Below, one piece after another: positions 21,637-32,142 of a stretch of DNA of 64,000 nucleotides. The number at the start of each line of letters is the position of its first letter. Positions within the stretch are counted from its first letter, which is position 1. Position numbers and translations under genes: made by a program. The stretch is from Maratus speciosus (taxonomy: Eukaryota; Arthropoda; Arachnida; Araneae; Salticidae), in contig OZ010786.1 in the NCBI GenBank assembly GCA_963932465.1, positions 592,151,038 to 592,215,037 of the forward strand, read 5' to 3'. The notes below the pieces were generated by a model, which was not told where the DNA came from, searched no databases, and saw only the letters and a list, made by a program, of their open reading frames with translations.

Positions 21637-22224
21637 ATGTCTGGTATTCAGGGGGGCACTGAGCTGTTATGAAACCTAGAAACTTTCGCGGAGATTTTGT
21701 TTTCAACGTGCTTGCTACTTAATCAGAATGTCATTACGTTTACCAGGCAAACCTTTGTCAGTAAAATTGTTTTACCAAAGCGGTAATTCCGCATTAGTTG
21801 TTCTACGGAAATTTCGGATTTTGAAGGGGATGCGGAAAGGTCCATCGAAAGTTAAAAATCTTCGATTAATGGTAGCCGAACTTGAAGAAACAGTATCGTT
21901 GAATGTTCTTTATGGAAGAGGAAGAAAACCTGTTTCCCCAAAAGCAATAGAGAGGGTTGCGCTTCAGGTGGAAGAGGACAAAGCTTCCAAAGTAGAGGCT
22001 AGTACCAGTGTCCGTCATGTGGCAGAAGCATTAGATATACCTCGTTCAACTGTCCAAAAGACCATGCGGATTATCCTCTGGTACTATCCGTACAAGCTTC
22101 AACTTGGGCAGGTTTTGCTTCCACATGCTTTCAAGACTCAGCGCTTTAGTTCTCACTTTAGTTTCTTGCTCGCTTTGTGGTTGATTCAGAACATGGCACT
22201 ATTAATAAAGAGGAACTGACATAT

Positions 22225-22690
22225 TGAGATAGTGAAGCTACAACTGTAACCGCTTTCGAAGGGGGGGGGGGGGAGATTAATGCCGGGGAAGCTTCCACCA
22301 ATAAATTTAAATACATTTATTTTCCTTATTTACACGCATTATTAATGAAAACTTCCAGTGATAAATAATGGCAGATACATATATTCATTTTTACTGGTGG
22401 GAGATTCCTTTAGAGGTAGTCAGGCGCTTGCCTTCCTGCCATACTGTGACAACTTACACAACCTCCTGTTTGTGCCATTGAAAAAATTTTTAATGCTTGG
22501 CCAAATGGACATCAGGAAAAACAAAAGGAAATTCTCACCTTATTTCTGAGAACATATTTCCATGAATAAAACGTTTAAATAAGATTAAATTTTCTATTTA
22601 AATTTATTGGTAGGAAGTTTGCAGTAATCAGAAACTGTCGGACCGATTTAAAAGTACAGCCTCCAACTTGTGACAACATCCTCAGTTACT
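22225..22690. repeat. Composite hairpin insertion in the DUF4817-type transposase
   Basis: Two hairpins in tandem, one with TTCCACCAATAAATTTAAAT ..TTTTTACTGGTGGGAG and one with AAAACAAAAGGAAATTC.. TTTATTGGTAGGAAG. A G13 run lies at 22261-22273. The same composite is at 2515-2960. Confidence 0.65.
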
Positions 22691-23010
22691 TTACTCGCAA
22701 CTGGTAGAAAGGGCACTGTATGTCTCCCCCTTTTTCTTCGTAACTCCATTATTCAGAATGGCCTTGGAATATCATCTGGACAGATGAAGCATATTTTCAT
22801 TTGGGCGGTTCAGTGAAATACTCACAACTGCCGAATTTGGAATCCTCAGTTACTTTACTCGCAACTGGTAGAAAGTGCACTGTATGTCTCCTCCTTTTTA
22901 TTCGTAACTCCATTATTCAGAATGGCCTTGGAATATCCTCTGGACAGATGAAGGATATTTTCATTTGGGCAGTTCAGTGAATACTCAGAACTTCCGAATT
23001 TGGGAACAAG
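22690..23010 (+). repeat. ~160-bp tandem duplication within the transposase pseudogene
   Basis: ATCCTCAGTTACTTTACTCG through the CCGAATTTGG boundary occurs twice (22678-22845 and 22844-23005) with a few substitutions (CATCTGG/CCTCTGG). The catalytic WTDEA motif is therefore present twice. Confidence 0.85.
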
Positions 23011-23454
23011 AAAACCCGCGTTCAAACTTACAGGTTCGGCTGCATTCACCAAAAGTGACGGTGTGGTGTGGGTTTTCTGCATCGTTTATTCTTGACCCAT
23101 AATTCGTTGAGGAATTAAGTGCTAGAGGTCCAGTAACATGCTCGATCACCGGGCAGCGATATGCATCCTTGTTAAAAAATAAAATTATTCCGGATTTCCA
23201 AGCACGTCAATGTTTTTCACGTGCAATATTTATGCAAAATGGAGCTCATCCACGTGTTAAGGACGTCCTTAAGAATCACTTCACAGAAGAACGTATCATC
23301 AGCCGCCTTTTTTGTAATCTATGGCCTCCCAGACCTCCACACCTGAGAGGGTTAAGTGGTTATATATTCCTTATCTTCAAAATATTTATTAAATATTCAT
23401 TATATTTCAAAGCAAAATATAAATTATATTTCATTAATTATTCATTAACCCTTA

Positions 23455-23663
23455 AGGGCGCGGTGTCCTTAAAAAAGGACACCTAATTTTAATTCCAAAA
23501 CTGACAAACGGCACCAAGAATATTTAACTAAAATTTTCCTATTATAATGTACATGGAAATAAGCAAGTTCGTATTTTTTTAATAAATTCGTTTATAAATT
23601 GCGGTGTCAGTCCATTATTTCATCAGTTTATAAACAGAATTACTCCGCGCCGGCAAGGGTTAA
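23455..23663. mobile_element. TTAA MITE, family P5
   Basis: TTAACCCTTAAGGGCGCGG at the left and CGCGCCGGCAAGGGTTAA at the right. Core GGCACCAAGAATATTTAAC and AAATTGCGGTGTCAG. An extra inner inverted repeat GTGTCCTT/AAGGACAC follows the left end. Confidence 0.8.
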
Positions 23664-24125
23664 AAATACCTTAAAATTTCAATATATTACAAAAGAATTC
23701 AAAAGTTCGGGAATTTTTATTTTTAGTTGAAAATTACTGAAAAACTCTTTTTAGTCCCCATATGTCATCAGAATCTTTATGACACATAGAAATATATAAC
23801 TTGAAAAATTCAATTATACTTGGATCCTCAAGGCTTTTAAATATTATTCAGCTAGATATATTTGAATTCATTTTCTAAAATTCCATGTTATGAAACACCT
23901 GTTTCTTAAGCAGGAGAAATATTTCAAGTTGAAGGGAATATTTGAAGAAAGTATAGATTTGTAGAAATTTGTTCTTTAAATTTAGGCCTTTGTGTGTTTG
24001 ACAGGTATTCTGGGAGAGTTTTAGAAAGACACGAGAATTTTTCATATTTTAGTAATGTAATATTATTTTAGTTTTGGATTATATTTATAAATACCTTTAT
24101 TCAAAGAATGTACTTATAAAATATA
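23664..24125. other. Unannotated AT-rich DNA
   Basis: No ORF or repeat boundary recognised. Confidence 0.4.
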
Positions 24126-24333
24126 TTAACCCCTTGGGGACGAGCGACACGTATACGTGCCGGAAATAGGCCTAAGGATCTTTGTTTATCCTCACCAGTA
24201 AAATTTTAGTGTAAGATTTGCCTTATTTAATCCGAGCATTTTCCCGATTTGAATAGGCACAAACTTCTGTTTTTTAAAACCGGTAGAAAAGTAATAAACA
24301 TTTCGTAAAAAGCTCCCGTCGCGAAGGGGTTAA
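24126..24333. mobile_element. TTAA MITE, family A (copy 4)
   Basis: TTAA flanks; ends CCCCTTGGGGACGAGCGAC and GTCGCGAAGGGG. Core CTCACCAGTAAAATTTTAGT, TTTGCCTTATTTAATC, TTTGAATAGGCAC, AAAACCGGT. Confidence 0.88.
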
Positions 24334-24344
24334 TGTATGTTCAA

Positions 24345-24555
24345 TAAACCCTTGAGGGGCGGTGGGATATATTTTATCCCACCCACGATTAATGAACATT
24401 TCCACCAGAAAAATTTTATGAAATTTTTCTTTTGTAACTTTGGTGGAAAAAAAGGCGTAAAATTGCTTTTCTTTATTTCAAAATAAATCTTTTCTAAATT
24501 TCCGGTGGGAATTCAGCATTTCACAAACGCAATTGCTTGCCCCTCAAGTGGTTAA
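24345..24555. mobile_element. TTAA MITE, family P6
   Basis: Ends CCCTTGAGGGGCGGTGGG and CTTGCCCCTCAAGTGGTTAA. Core TTTCCACCAGAAAAATTTT, GGAAAAAAAGGCG and TTTCCGGTGGGAA. Related to P7 at 29501 in its outer ten bases only. Confidence 0.8.
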
Positions 24556-24726
24556 TCTATGGATGATTCTCCAATAAGGAGGAAATATGTGTCCCTTGAG
24601 GTTATATTGCTACATTTTAACATTTATATAATTTTCGTTCACTTATAATGTATTCTGTAACGGCTTTCTACAATTCTGGAAAAGAATTTTCAAGAAAATA
24701 ACTGTAAATTTTACTTCAATAATATT

Positions 24727-25155
24727 AACAAGTTGGAAATAGCACGTCTAACTTGGCCAATGTGGTGCGTTCGTACTATAACTATTTTTATAAATATTTT
24801 TTGCACTGCATATTGTACTGAATATATATTTTAGTGCACTTTATAAGTGAATACGAATTTCATTCTGTTCTAAAGGCTGTAACATCATTAAAATGCACTT
24901 GAAATATTCTTTTTCCATTGGCCCTAATGTAACGGAATACTTTTGACTGTCCCTTTAATTAAACTATATATCCGATTTTCATAAAATTGGAAGCGACTCG
25001 ACAAAATTATGCAACAGTTATATATTTTAAATTTCAAACGATTCGGTTGGGTAGTTTTTGCGCCGTTATATGTGGACAGACAGACGGACTGAACGAGGTG
25101 CTACGGTGCTACGCATAGGTGCTATGTATTTATATAATTAAGAACGCACCTAAAA
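24727..25155 (+). repeat. R repeat, partial copy
   Basis: Contains the left R sequence (GCACGTCTAACTTGGCCAAT, TACTATAACTATTTTTATAA), no 79-bp array, the block GGTTGGGTAGTTTTTGCGCC, a short GACAGACAGACGG tract (25075-25092) and the AACGCACCTAAAAA tail. Confidence 0.65.
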
Positions 25156-25183
25156 ATATTCAAATTGTCATTGCTGTCCTTTG

Positions 25184-25195
25184 CCCCCCCCCCCC
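25184..25195. repeat. C12 homopolymer
   Basis: A run of 12 C. Confidence 0.8.
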
Positions 25196-25491
25196 TACAT
25201 GAACTGATCTTAAATGATAAATTTAAGTGTAATGACAAACTATTTTTAGAAATTTTATTATACAAAATAAAAATTTACGTTCTAAAGTATAAAATAAAGA
25301 ATCGTTATTGTAAATTGAAAATAGTTTTATATTTATTCTGGCTAGAGAAATGTTGTTCCCTTGTTTATATATGTCACTAATGTCCCCTTGAATAATACTG
25401 CTCATGTGACCATCAAGAGGTCAGATAAAATTTGGAAGACAGTTACATTTATTTGAAGCAGCAACTTTGATTGCTAAGAATTTCATAGGGT

Positions 25492-25739
25492 TTAACCCTT
25501 TAGTGCGCAGCTTTGCATATATACAAACAACGATATTTAAAATTTAATAGATTGTTTTTTATTGGTTTATACCTAATTCATACCAGAAAATTAAAATTGC
25601 GATATTTGCTTTAATGAATAACAGATATTCCGTATTTCAATAAAGCAAAATTAACCATTGAAAATTTCTGGTATAAAGTAACATTCTCTGAACTGCGTAA
25701 CTTCTAGAACGTATTCTATCATAGGAATTAAAGGGTTAA
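25492..25739. mobile_element. TTAA MITE, family P3 (copy a)
   Basis: TTAACCCTTTAGTGCGCAGC at the left and TAGGAATTAAAGGGTTAA at the right. Core ATACCAGAAAATTAAAATTG and GAAAATTTCTGGTAT. A Q repeat joins at its right TTAA. The same family forms the outer shell of the nest at 35998-43083. Confidence 0.8.
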
Positions 25740-26013
25740 AGGTTAAGTTTTATAAAATAAATAATTAAATAAAATAAGGTATTTTGAGACTTTCTTAATT
25801 TGCAATATTTTAGCTTAAAACAGCCACAAGGAAGTACTTTTTACTTGTATTGCAGATGTGCAACAGAAGAAAAGTGATGCATGTAAAGTGATTATATGAA
25901 AAATGTATCTGGGATTTTTTTTCATTATTTTTCCTTTGTAATAAACCTTTCAGAGAATCATATATAATTTTTTTCGAAACAAAATAAAAATAAATCGCGC
26001 ATTTAAGGTTTAA
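25740..26013. repeat. Q repeat (copy 1)
   Basis: Shared landmarks with 26592-27035, 34464-34710 and the inverted 35727-35997 are TTGTATTGCAGATGTGCAAC, TCATTATTTTTCC, AATAAACCTTTC and TTTCGAAACAAAATAA. One end is (A)CCTTAAATGCG near TTAA. Every copy has a TTAA MITE joined at the other side. Confidence 0.7.
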
Positions 26014-26591
26014 ACTAACAGCTTAGGAAATAGCTATACTTAAAAGATAAGAACAGACAACCTGCATATTTATTTTAAAAACAAAAGAGAACGTATCCTT
26101 TTTTAAATATATGAAAACCCACACGCCCACTTACAAACTCCTTATAAACAGCGAGATAAAACTCAAGGGAAAGAAGTGCTATCGATCATACTGAAAATCC
26201 TTGCTTGAATTGCTTGAACTTCTTACGTTTCTCTCTTTTGCTCAACAGGCGTTTCATTTTTCAATATTTTCAAATATATCTCTCAGAGAATCTTGCATTT
26301 CTAAATCTTACCATGCTTTCAAAAACCAAAGCGATGCTTGATTTTGAGGATGCTGCTTTCTTGTTTGTTTCGAAACATTTTTCGATAGCAAAATAAATGT
26401 AGGATTTTGCGTTTATTATATCTGGATTTAGAGTAAATAATATAGAAGTAGTATTACCACTATATAGGGCGCGCTTGTAAAATTAAAAAAATAATAAAAA
26501 AATTGCAATCAAACAAAATTGATTTTTCAGCTCGTTGCCACCCGATATGATGCAAACGATATTCACGGATATACACGGGAATTAAAGGGTT
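26014..26591. other. Unannotated AT-rich DNA
   Basis: A 63-codon ORF at 26205-26396 has no recognisable domain. The segment 26456-26597 ends AATTAAAGGGTTAA like a P3 right end but lacks a clear left arm. Confidence 0.4.
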
Positions 26592-27035
26592 AAAGGTTAA
26601 GCTTTATTAAATAAATAACTATATACAATATCGTATTTGGAGACATGCTTATTAAAATATTTACTAATTTGCAATGTTGTAGCTTAAAACAGCTACACGA
26701 CAGTAGTTCTAACCAGAGCCTGATTACCCACGGGGCAAATTCCTACCACTAAAAATAAACAGAAAGTTTTGCCTCATTCATGGCAGGAATTTTGCATGAA
26801 TACAGCGTTTAGATAAGGCGAACTTTTCATTTAAAATTTATTGGTGTAAGTGTGCCCCGTTGGTAATCAGGCCCTGGTTCTAACTTGTATTGCAGATGTG
26901 CAATAGTAGAAAAGATTGACGTATTATGAAAAATGTATCTGTGATTTTTTTCATTATTTTTCCTGTGTAATAAACCTTTCAGAGAATCATATATAATTTT
27001 TTTGATACAAAATAAGAAATCACGCATTTAAGAGT
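26592..27035. repeat. Q repeat (copy 2), interrupted by a hAT MITE
   Basis: Same landmarks as copy 1. It is split at 26714-26876 by a family B MITE; removing it restores the order GACAGTA-GTTCTAAC-TTGTATTGCAG. Confidence 0.75.
26714..26876. mobile_element. hAT MITE, family B (copy 2)
   Basis: CAGAGCCTGATTACCCACGG / complement CAGGGCCTGATTACCAACGG, flanked by a perfect 8-bp duplication GTTCTAAC (26706-26713, 26877-26884), diagnostic for hAT (or P). Core as in copy 1. 163 bp, no coding. Confidence 0.92.
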
Positions 27036-27544
27036 TAGTCCAATAGATCATATAAGCGGGTGGAATAGAGGTAGATGTGTTTAAGAAAAGTACCATTTAA
27101 AGTTCATCCTGGAGTTTAGTACATTACTCACTACGTTATGACTTATCTATTTCTGATTAAAAAAAATCGTTCAAAATTTAACATTTGTTTTTCACGAAAT
27201 CATAGAATGAAATTATCCACTTATATGAGAACATATATAGTACCACATATATAGTTCCACACGTTCAATCGTGGAAAAATAAAGTAAGCACCCCCTACTA
27301 ACTCTGCAACAAATTATTGTAGAATAAAGTTAAACGTACCAAAGGATTAGAAATAAACTTTACTTTTAAATTATGTATACGAAATTTGCTTAAGGAGTCC
27401 TCTACATATAAAAACGAACCCAAACTTTGTTCATTTTCAATAGCAATACCCAAGTGTGATGCCATAAATAGATTCTATACCCTAGACCGATGCACCGGAT
27501 ATATAAAAAGGTAACTAAGCAGCTAGTGTTTGGGACACTGTTAG
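27036..27544. other. Unannotated AT-rich DNA
   Basis: No repeat end or gene seen. The 93-codon minus-strand ORF at 27402-27683 runs into the neighbouring MITE and has no domain. Confidence 0.4.
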
Positions 27545-27761
27545 TTAACCCCTTGGGGACGAGCGGCACATATACGTGCCGCATGCATCGCATGAAGCGC
27601 TCAGAATCCTTGTTTATCCTCACCAGTAAAAATTTACTGTAAAATTTGCCTGATTTAATCAGCGCATTTTCTCGATTCAACAAGACACAAATTTCTGTTT
27701 TTAAAAAACGCTGACAAAAGAATAAAAATTTCGTAAAACGCTCCCGCCGCGAAGGGGTTAA
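27545..27761. mobile_element. TTAA MITE, family A (copy 5)
   Basis: TTAA flanks; CCCCTTGGGGACGAGCGGC and CGCCGCGAAGGGG. Core CTCACCAGTAAAAATTTACT, TTTGCCTGATTTAATC. Confidence 0.88.
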
Positions 27762-28103
27762 CTGTCAGCCATGTACAATGTGCATGAAGCATCTGTAAAC
27801 AGTCCCACCCCACAAATGAAAAGGATTTCACATCATTTTCTTACTAGTAGAATATACGTTGCTGCCATTGTCACAAATTATTGTTGCATCGGGAGTGTGA
27901 CACATGCAATATATTTTTATTGTCTTTTATATGCATAGTTATTTTTTAATATCTAATATCTGTTCTTTGTAGTGAAAAAAATGCATGTTTAAAAAGAAAT
28001 AACTTGAAACTAGATGAATATCAAACATGGCAGAAAATCAAAGCACAGTGGTGAAGCGAGAAACAGTTTAGAAAGAAAAGTATACCTTTTAAAATACTCT
28101 TTA
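27762..28103. other. Unannotated sequence
   Basis: No gene or repeat end recognised. Confidence 0.4.
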
Positions 28104-28195
28104 GCATAGCTGCGAACTCTTCCGCTCTTTTGTACCACAAAAATTTCATAGAAATTTTTAGATTGTTTAATCGGCAGATTACAGTGATTTAAAAA
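28104..28195. repeat. Half of a hairpin element (AGCTGC.AACT arm)
   Basis: It matches 6541-6625 (CTCTTCCGCTCTTTTGTACC, TAGATTGTTTAATCGGCAGA). Mariner copy 2 begins just downstream; the flank AAATTTACTACTCCC is shared with mariner copy 1. Confidence 0.5.
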
Positions 28196-28409
28196 GGTCA
28201 AATTTACTACTCCCTAAGTCCCAAATAAGTTGCTACATTTAGGTCGAAAATATTGCCCCAAATTAGATGCTAAATTTCAAATAGGTGGAATCATAAATAA
28301 CTTCCGATGCAGTTTAGTAGATCGGCACCAGTAAAATTATACTACAATGAATATAAAGTGGTATACTAGGTGTTAACAGCGATGTTAACTCGAATGTTAA
28401 GTAATGAAA

Positions 28410-28626
28410 ATAACCCCTTAATTCTCGTTCCCGTGATATTCACGGGCTGCGACTTTTATTCAAATTGTTTGATTACCACCAGTTTTATAAAATAGTGTAA
28501 TTGGTATTATTATAGTATCATTTTACCTGTAATTAAATAAGGCGAATATTTCTTTTTCAAAAAATTGGTGCCAGTGAGCAATTTGAATTTTTAAACCGTA
28601 ATTTAATGCGACCGTTAAGGAATTAA
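28410..28626. mobile_element. TTAA MITE, family P13 (copy b)
   Basis: TAACCCCTTAATTCTCGTTC left, GCGACCGTTAAGGAATTAA right. Core ACCACCAGTTTTATAAAATA, TAATTAAATAAGGCGAAT, AAATTGGTGCCAG. Longer than copy a, which lost part of the left core. Confidence 0.75.
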
Positions 28627-28644
28627 GAAGTAACGTAACTCGAC

Positions 28645-28853
28645 TTAACACTAGAAAGACGGGGAATTTTACTCAAATTTTATAAAAATGTTTGTCAACA
28701 GAATTTTTATTTTAAATTATTAACTTATTTATTTAGATAGTTTATTTTCTTTGTATCTTTTTAACTTGTTTTATAAAGAAATTTCTGGTTCAAACCTAAA
28801 TATATTCATTTGGTAGCGGTCAAAATTACCGCTCGCCGTCTTTCTAGTGTTAA
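28645..28853. mobile_element. TTAA MITE, family P2 (copy d)
   Basis: TTAA flanks; ACACTAGAAAGACGGGG and complement ACACTAGAAAGACGGCGAGC. Core CAACAGAATTTTTATTTTAA, AAGAAATTTCTGGTTC. Confidence 0.88.
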
Positions 28854-29170
28854 TATAAAAGTGACGATAATTGTAATTATTATTAATAATTTAGAAAATA
28901 CCCTAAAGAAGGAAGTGAACAAAGAACAACGTAATGCGGCATTGAAATTTTTACTTTAACATTTGAAAAATGATAAACTAAGCCATTGTGCTATAAATGC
29001 CGCAGCGATTAAATTTAATGTTCATTGTAGTACAATATCCCGTTTGTGGAAGCAGGCAAAGACGTCAAAAATAAATGATGATGAAATTTACATTGTAAGT
29101 TCACAAAAAATTGGTGAATGAGGACGAAAAGGAAATAGATTTTTTATCAGCAATTGAGCAAAATCCAATA

Positions 29171-29500
29171 TATCCCATTTGTTATTTTAGAAAACATTTT
29201 ATATTTCACTTATTTATTAATGAAAATATTTTATTTTACTTCTCATACCAGTATTATTTGGATATTATTTTATATTTAATATTCATCGTAAACCAAAGTA
29301 AGTTGAATCATCAGTAGGAAGCACATTCATCGTATCGGGAAATATCTGCATGCAATAGCAGTTGTAAAATGTGTAGTATTATAGACTTACTTTTGCCAAA
29401 GTTCTCTAGCTCGGTCCGTCTTTCGAATATGGCTTTTTTCCATAGAGAAAATGTCTTTTTTTACACAATTAATTCTGACTTAATTTTTGATGTAAATGTT
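29171..29500. other. Unannotated AT-rich DNA
   Basis: The 68-codon ORF 29111-29317 begins in mariner copy 2 remnants and has no domain of its own. Confidence 0.4.
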
Positions 29501-29711
29501 TTAACCCCTTGAAGGGCACCGGTATATTATATATACCACATAAATTTAATTCCCAAATGCCACATTGGCACCAGCATTTTAAAACTGAATTTTGATTTAT
29601 GCTCTATACTCGAAGAAACGCTTTTAGTTACTTTCAAATAAATTTTCTTCTAAATCCTGGTGTCAATCAATCATTTTAGCAACCAAAGTACTTTGCCCCT
29701 CAAGGGGTTAA
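29501..29711. mobile_element. TTAA MITE, family P7
   Basis: TTAACCCCTTGAAGGGCACC left, TTGCCCCTCAAGGGGTTAA right. Core TTGGCACCAGCATTTTAAAA and CTAAATCCTGGTGTCAA. Confidence 0.85.
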
Positions 29712-30777
29712 AAAGTAATACTCCCTCTGTCCCAAATTAGTTGTTACATTTGAAACGGGTGGAGTCGTATATAATGTCCGATGCAGCTTAGTAGATCAAC
29801 ACCAGTAAAATTGTACTACGATGAATATAACGCGGTATACTAAGAGTTGGAAGAAATGTTAACTTGAATGAGAAGTAGTGGGACGGTATTTGTAATTATG
29901 AATAATAATTTAGAAAATATCCTAAAGAAGGAAATTAATAATAAAGCGCATAACGCTGTATTACAATTTTTACTGCAACATTTGAAAAATAATAAACTAA
30001 GCCGTGGTTGCTATAAATGCTGCAGCGATTAAATTTAATGTTCATCGTAGTACAATATCCCGTTTGCGGAAACAATCAAAATTGTCAAAAATAAATGATA
30101 ATGAAATTTATAATTTAAGATCACAAAAATGGTAAATATGGACGAAAAAAATAGATTTTTCTCAGCAATTGAGCAAAATCAAAGATGTCCCAGTAAAACG
30201 AAGACAATCACGGCGGGATCATATGCTGTTAGTATTTCTAAATCAACATTGCACTGGATTCTCAAGAAGCTAAAATTTTGAAGCGTATTTCATCTACCAT
30301 TAAGCCAAGTCTAACAGAAAAAAAATAAGGTAGGCACAATTCGATTTTTTTTACAGCATGTTCAAATGGATGCTTTTCGGAAATGTTCGATCGTATTCAT
30401 ATCGATAAAAAATGCTTTTATATTATGAAAACCAATAATTCGTTTTACATCTCCCTAAATGAAAATTAACTTTTGAGGCAAAAGCAAAAATTTTACTATC
30501 AAAGTAACGTTTATTGCACGACCAAGATGGGACTACAATAGAAACGAAATGTTTGATGGAAAAATTAGAATAGAGCCTTTTGTTTGTTTAGAAAATTAAA
30601 AAAGAAACAAAAAAGAATTGTGCAGAAGTAACTGCTGTGACAAAAGTTGTAGAAACTGTTAGAAAAGAAGAAAGCCGAAAAATGATTAAAGAAAACGTTT
30701 TGCCGACTATAGTGTGAAAATTTTCAAAGTAGTAAAAAAGTTGAGTCTTACATACATACAACAGGACAATTCCAAGG

Positions 30778-30973
30778 CAGTGTTGCCAGATAGGGAACTT
30801 TTTTGTTTCGAGATGGTTGATTGTCACCGTTTTTTTGAAATAGAGATATTCGATCTACAAAAAATAGATATATATATTTTTTTTTTTTTTAAATAAGGCG
30901 AATCATACTATTTTTAAAAAGTGGTGACAGTAAAATAATCTGAATTAAAAAAGACCCCAATCTGGCAACACTG
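30778..30973. mobile_element. Hairpin element I (CAGTGTTGCCAG ends)
   Basis: CAGTGTTGCCAGATAGGG left and CCCAATCTGGCAACACTG right. Core TGTCACCG, TTTAAATAAGGCGAATC, AAGTGGTGACAG. It sits inside the transposase gene between the second and third catalytic D. No clear target-site duplication. Confidence 0.75.
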
Positions 30974-31167
30974 TGCCAGGCCACATTTGACAAAGGATTA
31001 TCCCAGTATCACAGAAGAATGTTTAAAAGATGGATGGAATTTGAAATTACAATGTCAACCTCCAAATATGCCGGATTTAAATGTTCTTGATCTCGAGTTT
31101 TCAAACGCAATACAGTCATTTCAACATCAGATGACCACAAAGAATATTGACGACTTAATTGATGCTG

Positions 31168-31375
31168 TTAACCCCTTCGGGACGAGCGTCTTTTACATAA
31201 TTTTTAATCTTTAGTCACCGGATTTTTAAAACAGAAATTTTTGCGTAATCGAATCGGAAAAATGCTTGGATTAAATAAGGCAAAATTTACAATACAAGTT
31301 TACTGGTGAGAATAATCCCCGATTCTGAGCAACTTATGCGGCACGAATAACGGTCTCTCGACCCCAAGGGGTTAA
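31168..31375. mobile_element. TTAA MITE, family A (copy 6)
   Basis: TTAA flanks; CCCCTTCGGGACGAGCGTC and CTCTCGACCCCAAGGGG. It interrupts the mariner reading frame between LIDAV and VAFQNIEVEK, which join cleanly when it is removed. Core TCACCGGATTTTTAAAACAG, GATTAAATAAGGC, TTTACTGGTGAG. Confidence 0.9.
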
Positions 31376-32071
31376 AGTGGCTTTTCAAAACATAGAAGTA
31401 GAAAAGTTTGACAATGTATTTTTAACTTTGCAAACATGTATGGAAAGCATTATGATGTCAGGTCGAGGCAACTCATACACAGTAACCCATAGCAATAAGG
31501 AAAAACTTCGTCGTAAAAATAGTCTTCTGCAAAACCTGGCCGGTAATCGCAATGTTATATTATGTGCAAGAAATCCTTAAATATCAATTAAAATTGTTTT
31601 ATTTCGGATTACAATTATCATAACTTGGTATTTTCATTCTCATTTGTTACTTTCCACAAATGTAGCTCTTATTTTTTGACAAATGTTTCGAAACATATTT
31701 ACAGGGTTCGCACGCTCTTAAGCCACGCCCATATTGTAAGGTATTGCCACTAGTATACCAAACTAATTTGGTACTGATTTAAGGAGAAACGGAGGGAATG
31801 GTTGGTAAGCAAATGTTGTTGATTGATAGCATAGTACCCTGGAATCTCTGAAAAATGTTCAAACAAAATCATAAAATCATCATATTATTAATCAGTACAA
31901 AAATATTCAAAAGTTGCAACTAATATGTGACAGAGGGAGTGTAAAAATTTTTACTTTCTTCTATCTTCAATAGAAGAAAGTATTGTAATCGAAATTTTTT
32001 TCGACTTCCGGTTTTCGACGGATTTGCATGTTTTAGGGGTCAGAGATTCCAAAAAACATGTTTATAGAAAA

Positions 32072-32135
32072 TGTCTGTCTGTCTGTGTGTCCGTCTGTCC
32101 GTCCGTCCGTCTGTCCGTCTGTCCGTCTGTCTGTC
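32072..32135 (+). repeat. TCTG/TCCG microsatellite
   Basis: Degenerate (TCTG)(TCCG) run of about 64 bp directly upstream of the 152-bp array. Confidence 0.9.
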
Positions 32136-32142
32136 GCCATTA

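Larger units (their letters stand above)
21728..23345 (+). pseudogene. Tc1/mariner-like transposase, DUF4817-type N-terminus, broken
   Basis: The first part (21728 to about 22180) starts at ATG and reads LPGKPLSVKLFYQSGNSA, then GMRKGP, GRGRKPVSP and PRSTVQKTMR, the N-terminal HTH region of the DUF4817-type arthropod transposases. A composite of hairpins (about 22200-22690) interrupts it. The second part resumes with EWPWN, WTDEA.F (first catalytic D), LHSPKVTVWCGFSASFILDP and ends with FMQNGAHPR and WPPRPPHL. In the family the second catalytic residue sits in FMQDGA, so D to N is a missing key residue. The third (SPDLNP) is also lost. A 160-bp segment is tandemly duplicated (22690-23010). 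Clearly inactive. Confidence 0.85.
28210..29170 (+). mobile_element. Stowaway-like mariner, copy 2 (truncated)
   Basis: Starts CTCCCTAAGTCCCAAATAAG after TA (28208-28209). Decayed transposase start at about 28891 (AATTTAGAAAATACCCTAAA) with the HTH (CGTTTGTGGAAGCAGGCAAA) near 29040, then diverges near 29170. It carries two TTAA MITEs (28410-28626, 28645-28853). The first sits at the same site as in copy 1. Confidence 0.75.
29898..31580 (+). pseudogene. mariner-like transposase (plant-type, DD39D-like), decayed
   Basis: From ATG at 29898: LQFLLQHLKNNKLSRG, then (shifted) FNVHRSTISRL, an N-terminal HTH. About 30480-30590 gives KSKNFTIKV and FDGKIRIEPFV. 30765 gives IQQDNSKA (second catalytic D) and, beyond the nested hairpin, QPPNMPDLNVLDLEFSNAIQ (third D). 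The C-terminal part ..NIEVEKFDNVFLTLQTCM continues after the 31168 MITE. FDGKI.I.PFV and PPN.PDLNVLDL.F are signatures of plant Stowaway-related transposases. Frameshifts, stops and two insertions make it dead; exact D-D spacing (about 39-41) depends on indels. Confidence 0.85.
29721..31939 (+). mobile_element. Stowaway-like mariner, copy 3 (full length, decayed)
   Basis: Inverted ends CTCCCTCTGTCCCAAATTAG.. and ..GTGACAGAGGGAG, left flank TA, right flank TG. The length is 2.2 kb including two nested elements (30778-30973 and 31168-31375). The terminal sequence matches the plant Stowaway consensus and the encoded protein matches plant-type mariner-like transposases, so ends and gene agree. 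Confidence 0.85.
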
